The position numbers were made by a program, and so were the translations under genes. From positions 1-64,000 of the forward strand of contig JACDGS010000018.1 of assembly GCA_013821455.1 (NCBI GenBank): DNA of 64,000 nucleotides. The letters are read 5' to 3'. Shown one piece after another: positions 60,389-64,000 of the stretch (position 1 is its first letter; every line of letters begins with the position of its first letter). Under the pieces are notes generated by a model that made no database searches, was not told the DNA's origin, and saw only the letters and a program-made list of their open reading frames with translations. This DNA comes from Chthoniobacterales bacterium (lineage in GTDB: Bacteria > Verrucomicrobiota > Verrucomicrobiia > Chthoniobacterales > UBA10450).

Positions 60389-62713
60389 ATGAAAACCCGC
60401 TCTCCCATCATTAGCAGCCTACTTCTAATTCTCTCGGCAGCCCTGGCGCACGCTACCCAGGCCGATGACACCACGATTACCGTCACCGCGCAAAATGCCG
60501 GCCCGACTGCTTTCATCAGTCAGCTCACCTTAACGGCAAGCGCCACGACGACGATTAAGAACATTCAGTTTACCATCGCTCCAAAGACCGGAGCCTTGGC
60601 GCGGCCTCTCTCCGGCGCCTATTCGCGCGATTATCTCGTGAGTAAGGGGTACCTTACTCCACCCAGTAACCAAATTTTCCTTCCCGTTTACGGACTTTAC
60701 GCTGGCCTTACCAACACCGTTACTCTGACTTACAATTTTCTCGATGGCTCCTCCAACAGTAGCACGGTAAGCATTACTACCCCGAGTTTCGACGATCAGG
60801 GCTGTGGCTACAATAGCCCTACGGTTCTCAAGGCGCGGAGCAGCGCCGTCGTTCTTAGCTATGACTACATCTTCATCCGCTCGGGTTGCGGCACTTACTC
60901 GCCGGTGATTATAGACACCGACGGGGCGTTACGCTGGGTCAGCACCATGGGTGTCCCAAGCGCACTGACTGGCGCCAGCGAATTCTATAACGCCTCGGTC
61001 TACGAAGGTATTGGCAGCCTCTTCTATCGGGTAGATCTCGATGGCACTGTGACCATGCTACACGACTATTCCGCGACCGATAACGTTGTTAACTTCCACC
61101 ATAACATCGATCCGGGTAAGGCAGGTCTGTTACTCGAAGCAGATACGACGACTCAATATGAGGCGACGATTCTGGATGTAGATTTCACTGGCGCCGTAGT
61201 TAAGACCTTCGACATGTCCCAGATCATTAGCGCAGCGATGATCGCCGGTGGCGATGATCCTACTCAGTTTGTTCATCCTGCGCCGTTGGATTGGTTCCAT
61301 AACAACGCCGCTACCTACAACCGGGCTGATGACTCGGTCATCATCTCGAGTCGCGAAAACTTCGTCATTTGCATCGATTACGAAACGAGCACGATCAAGT
61401 GGATTCTTGGCGATAAGACCAAGAGATGGTTTCAATTTCCTTCTCTCGCTGCCTTTGCCTTGGATCTGACGCCCGGCAGTCTTCCACCCATAGGTCAGCA
61501 TGCTACCTCGCTGACTTACGACAACGATCTGCTTTTGTTTGATGATGGTTATCCTAGCACCCTCCAAATGCCTCCAGGTGTATCGCGGACGTACTCCAGT
61601 CCACGGAAGTATCAATTGAACTTGACGGACGTGAGCAGCACCACAAATCCCGGCACCGCAACGGTGGTTTGGAACTACGAGCAGAACCAGAGTGTCTTTA
61701 GCGCGATTTGCAGCAGCGTCTACGAAGATGCGCCGAACAGCTACCTCATCGACTATGCGGCGATAGGCTTTCCCACGACCGTGCAGGATCTCGCACAGAT
61801 TCTGGGAGTAAACGCCGTCGGCGAACAGGCCTTCTATTACCAATACAACACTTTTCTGTGTAACACTGCCTATAACTCCCTTCCGATACACTTGGAAAAT
61901 ACCAAGTTTCCTGTTATCGGACCACAGGCGCTTAACCTCTCCACTCGCGGAGATATCTCTAACAGCGATAACTCACTTATCGGCGGATTTATCGTCACAG
62001 GCACGATGAGTAAGGAAGTCGCTCTGCGCGTGCTCGGGCCCTCTCTGGCCGGCCCTGGGGTCACCTCGCCGCTGGCTAACCCTTCTCTTACTCTGCATGA
62101 CTCCACCGGAGCCGTGATCGCGATGAACGATGACTGGCAGACCGATCCGAACGCGGCCACGCTGACGGCCGATGGCCTGGCGCCGTCCGATCCGCTGGAA
62201 GCTGCAACAGTGCAGACTTTGGCGCCCGGCACTTATACCGTCGTCGCCACCAGCGCCGATGGCGGTAGTGGGGTTGGCTTGATCGAAGCCTACGATCTCT
62301 CACCTGGGACGGGTGCGTTGGCTAATATCAGCACCCGGGGCCTTGTCGGCACCGGTGAAGATGTCCTTATTAATGGCTTCATTGTGGGCGATGCCGGTAA
62401 TGCTTCGGTCATCATTCGCGCGCTCGGGCCATCGCTCGCCTCCGCCGGGATAAGTAACCCGCTCGCTAATCCTTATCTTACTATCTACGATAGCAACGGC
62501 GTTTCGATCGCGGCTAACGACAATTGGCAGACCGATCCCAATCATCTCGAGGTGGTGAAGAATGGACTTGCTCCTACGGACGACACTGAGTCTGCCATCG
62601 TCCTACATCCGCCCGCGGGACTATATACGGCGATCGTTAGTGGAGCCGGCGGCGGCACGGGCGTTGCCTTGGTCGAAGTTTACGACTTAGACCAACCAGC
62701 ACCCTCGCCCTAA
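60389..62713 (+). CDS. Secreted arylsulfate sulfotransferase-like protein, paralog 3
   Basis: The 774-residue precursor has a signal peptide (MKTRSPIISSLLLILSAALAHA), then the same domain order. The catalytic candidates are kept (NFHHNIDPGK, WFHNNAATYN, IISSRENFVI, IGQHATSL); note ASP-to-Pro-level changes in the loops (HHNIDPGK instead of HHNIDRGK). Both C-terminal repeats are present. The third gene is separated from the second by 136 bp, which may hold its own promoter (ATTCTATTAAATTAT). Its TAA stop is followed by CGA, forming a CCCTAACGA variant of the iterated word. Confidence 0.82.
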   Translation: MKTRSPIISSLLLILSAALAHATQADDTTITVTAQNAGPTAFISQLTLTASATTTIKNIQFTIAPKTGALARPLSGAYSRDYLVSKGYLTPPSNQIFLPVYGLYAGLTNTVTLTYNFLDGSSNSSTVSITTPSFDDQGCGYNSPTVLKARSSAVVLSYDYIFIRSGCGTYSPVIIDTDGALRWVSTMGVPSALTGASEFYNASVYEGIGSLFYRVDLDGTVTMLHDYSATDNVVNFHHNIDPGKAGLLLEADTTTQYEATILDVDFTGAVVKTFDMSQIISAAMIAGGDDPTQFVHPAPLDWFHNNAATYNRADDSVIISSRENFVICIDYETSTIKWILGDKTKRWFQFPSLAAFALDLTPGSLPPIGQHATSLTYDNDLLLFDDGYPSTLQMPPGVSRTYSSPRKYQLNLTDVSSTTNPGTATVVWNYEQNQSVFSAICSSVYEDAPNSYLIDYAAIGFPTTVQDLAQILGVNAVGEQAFYYQYNTFLCNTAYNSLPIHLENTKFPVIGPQALNLSTRGDISNSDNSLIGGFIVTGTMSKEVALRVLGPSLAGPGVTSPLANPSLTLHDSTGAVIAMNDDWQTDPNAATLTADGLAPSDPLEAATVQTLAPGTYTVVATSADGGSGVGLIEAYDLSPGTGALANISTRGLVGTGEDVLINGFIVGDAGNASVIIRALGPSLASAGISNPLANPYLTIYDSNGVSIAANDNWQTDPNHLEVVKNGLAPTDDTESAIVLHPPAGLYTAIVSGAGGGTGVALVEVYDLDQPAPSP

Positions 62714-62840
62714 CGATAGCCTGCGCGCAGGCGGAAAAGGTCTTAGGAAATGGAGTGACTTGGGGTCACGGTCGCGCGGGCGACCCGTCTCAGGTCGTTT
62801 CCATCAATATCCCGGGAGAAATTTCCCATACAAACACGCG

Positions 62841-62880
62841 TGTCCTCCTGCGCGAAGCGCAGCGGAATCGAGGGATGACA
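62841..62880. repeat. Truncated family A repeat, copy 10
   Basis: TGTCCTCCTGCGCGAAGCGC and CAGCGGAATCGAGGGATGACA keep only the right terminus (GGGATGACA) and part of the left. The pairing centre GCGCGAAGCGC forms a small hairpin. The rest of the element is missing. It lies between the sulfotransferase cluster and sdhC. Confidence 0.55.
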
Positions 62881-63007
62881 GCGAGCAAGAAGCGTCGATG
62901 AGCTCACGTCACCCCGCACGCGTGGGCTTTTCCCCCTCCTCGCTTGACTCGGAATACGCGCCTTCTAATTTCTGCGCACCGCCGCGTCGAAGCGCGGAAA
63001 TAATCTC

Positions 63008-63703
63008 GTGACTTCCATCGCCGCCTTTCATCGCTCATCCGTCGGACGAAAGATGATCGTGGCGGTGACTGGAGTTATCCTGATCCTATTCGTGATCGGC
63101 CATCTCCTTGGTAATCTGCAAATCTTCCTCGGGCCGGCTTGGATCAATGGTTATGCCGAGCATCTGCGCGATCTCGGTCCCCTGCTTTGGGTTATCCGCG
63201 CTTTCCTCCTGGTCGATGTCGTGGCGCATATCTATTATACCGTAAGGCTGGCGATCGAGAATCGGCGCGCACGCCCGACGAGTTATCGGCGAAAGGACAC
63301 GGTAAAGGCTACCTTCGCTTCGCGACACATGGTCATGAGTGGCTTGATTGTCCTTGCCTTTATTATCTTCCACCTCCTGCAATTTTCCTTTCGCACCACC
63401 GATCCGCGCTTCGCAATTTTACCGGCGGATCCGCTCGGACACTACGATGTCTATACGATGATGGTGCTCGGGTTTTCCAGCCCGCTCGTTTCAGGTTTTT
63501 ACATCCTCGCGCTTTTCCTGCTCGCGCTGCATTTGAGTCATGGCTCGTCGAGCTTCTTTCAGTCGTTAGGCTTGAATAATAAGAATCTGACTCCGCGACT
63601 GGCGCAGGGTGGAAGAATCTTTGCCTGGCTACTTTTCGTTGGTTATAGCTCCATCCCCGTCGCTGTGCTGCTGGGCTGGGTTACTTTGCGAACGCACTCA
63701 TGA
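63008..63703 (+). CDS. sdhC: Succinate dehydrogenase cytochrome b subunit
   Basis: The 231-residue membrane anchor is of the single-subunit type seen in Bacteroidetes, Chlamydiae and Verrucomicrobia (homologous to SdhC/FrdC of Wolinella and Bacillus). Five helices are visible, including [21 protein letters not shown] with a His for heme, [15 protein letters not shown] with another His, and [26 protein letters not shown] with two more His. It binds two hemes and quinone. The start is GTG; an iterated word sits in the last third. The TGA stop overlaps the sdhA start by four bases (ATGA). Confidence 0.9.
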   Translation: MTSIAAFHRSSVGRKMIVAVTGVILILFVIGHLLGNLQIFLGPAWINGYAEHLRDLGPLLWVIRAFLLVDVVAHIYYTVRLAIENRRARPTSYRRKDTVKATFASRHMVMSGLIVLAFIIFHLLQFSFRTTDPRFAILPADPLGHYDVYTMMVLGFSSPLVSGFYILALFLLALHLSHGSSSFFQSLGLNNKNLTPRLAQGGRIFAWLLFVGYSSIPVAVLLGWVTLRTHS

Positions 63704-64000
63704 TCGGCTCGCTCGAATCCCGCATCCCGGATGGGCCGCTGGCGGAGAAGTGGCGCAAGCATCAGAATAATTCTCGACTCGTAGCGCCTAACAATCGTCG
63801 GCGCTTTGAGATTATCATCGTCGGCACTGGGTTAGCCGGTGGTTCTGCGGCCGCGACGCTGGGTGAGCAGGGTTATAACGTTAAGTCTTTCTGCTACCAG
63901 GATAGCGCTCGTCGTGCACATAGCATCGCCGCACAGGGCGGCATCAATGCGGCGAAGAATTACCCTAACGACGGTGATAGTGTTTACCGTCTCTTTTACG
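63700..64000 (+). CDS. sdhA: Succinate dehydrogenase flavoprotein subunit, 5' part
   Basis: The coding sequence runs off the window. The first 100 residues contain [24 protein letters not shown], the dinucleotide-binding Gly motif, and [17 protein letters not shown], which includes the His that carries covalent FAD. The N-terminus is extended by about 35 residues before the FAD site ([20 protein letters not shown]), as in the Bacteroidetes-like long form. The start overlaps the sdhC stop. It belongs to the TCA cycle/complex II; sdhB must lie beyond the right edge. Confidence 0.93.
   Translation, partial: MIGSLESRIPDGPLAEKWRKHQNNSRLVAPNNRRRFEIIIVGTGLAGGSAAATLGEQGYNVKSFCYQDSARRAHSIAAQGGINAAKNYPNDGDSVYRLFY

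Larger units (their letters stand above)
479..63989. repeat. Highly iterated 9-mer GCCTAACGA / TCGTTAGGC
   Basis: A short non-palindromic word is dispersed through the window on both strands, inside genes in every reading frame and between genes. By hand I count about 80 exact copies, about 40 in each orientation, plus roughly 30 one-base variants (GCCTAACGG, GCCTAACAA, ACCTAACGA). A random 9-mer should appear about 0.5 times here. In genes it reads as Pro-Asn-Asp/Glu, Leu-Thr, Ser-Leu-Gly or Val-Arg, so it is not driven by one peptide. Copies are dense at 2-7 kb, 16-45 kb and again at the sdh genes, and almost absent at 7.5-16 kb, 45.8-52.8 kb and 53.5-63.5 kb. The behaviour resembles DNA uptake sequences or cyanobacterial HIP1; function is not shown by the sequence. 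Confidence 0.93.

Noticed and set aside
62760-63011. ORF of 83 aa before sdhC
   Set aside because: Low-complexity Arg/Ser-rich sequence covering a truncated repeat; no conserved features.
479-63989. The 9-mer as a Chi or KOPS-like strand-biased replication motif
   Set aside because: Copies are about equally common in both orientations, also within single genes, so there is no strand bias in this window.
479-63989. The 9-mer as a restriction-modification target
   Set aside because: Restriction targets are usually avoided and shorter or palindromic; strong over-representation of a 9-base asymmetric word argues against it.
1-64000. CRISPR array
   Set aside because: No regularly spaced direct repeats with unique spacers; the only tandem repeat (54 bp) is coding and has no spacers.
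1-64000. tRNA or rRNA genes
   Set aside because: I searched for T-loop GTTCGANNC and found only one match, inside the MBL/rhodanese gene, without acceptor or anticodon stems.

Overview
The window looks like a chromosomal segment of a soil- or freshwater-type Verrucomicrobiota (Chthoniobacter/Udaeobacter-like); this is an inference from gene content, not from a marker gene. Supporting content: a DUF1800/DUF1501 (Tat) pair, a Pup-ligase/Dop-family protein in a Gram-negative setting, a double-domain nucleoside diphosphate kinase, a GH57 branching-type enzyme, an SdhC/SdhA pair of the unfused cytochrome b type, and many intergenic hairpin repeats. No rRNA, tRNA, CRISPR array, transposase or phage gene was found.

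Layout. 1-2.1 kb is a decayed accessory edge: one small membrane ORF, a second one broken by an in-frame TGA, a 32-bp direct repeat with integron-attC-like ends, a secreted VOC protein and a frameshifted AraC fragment. 2.2-5.5 kb holds leucine-catabolism genes (enoyl-CoA hydratase, HMG-CoA lyase, methylcrotonyl-CoA carboxylase beta). 5.9-8.2 kb is a tight manC-ruvX-truA run. 8.3-15.8 kb has a large hybrid histidine kinase, a detached nuoB-nuoC pair, an orphan conserved protein, a glycosyltransferase-like protein, pterin dehydratase and a tiny membrane protein. 16-22.4 kb has DUF5069, PafA/Dop-like, a periplasmic PPIase/chaperone, TPR, a second hybrid kinase and a 2Fe-2S ferredoxin. 22.5-34 kb has DUF1800/DUF1501, ATP-grasp, LLM monooxygenase, prmA, double NDK, aminotransferase, GH57 and a secreted FlgD-Ig-like protein. 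34-45 kb is mostly housekeeping on the minus strand (persulfide dioxygenase/rhodanese, cutA, mnmA, mpg, 5'-nucleotidase, Uma2, secA), then ridA and pyrE. 45-55 kb is a surface-glycan block (sulfotransferase-GT2-GT4 fusion, membrane-GH5 fusion, methyltransferase, GT2, GT39). 55.6-62.7 kb is a tandem triplication of secreted arylsulfate-sulfotransferase-like proteins. The window ends in sdhC and the start of sdhA.

The most striking signal is not a gene. The 9-mer GCCTAACGA (reverse TCGTTAGGC) occurs about 80 times by hand count, roughly 40 per orientation, in coding and non-coding DNA, against about 0.5 expected by chance over both strands. Two copies facing each other form perfect 18-bp palindromes exactly at two convergent gene junctions, the arrangement known for DNA uptake sequences of Neisseria and Haemophilus. 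The motif is nearly absent from the glycan and sulfotransferase blocks. I propose it as an undescribed DUS/HIP1-like genome-wide sequence. Separately, three families of foldable intergenic repeats are present, one of which seems to supply the start codon of prmA.
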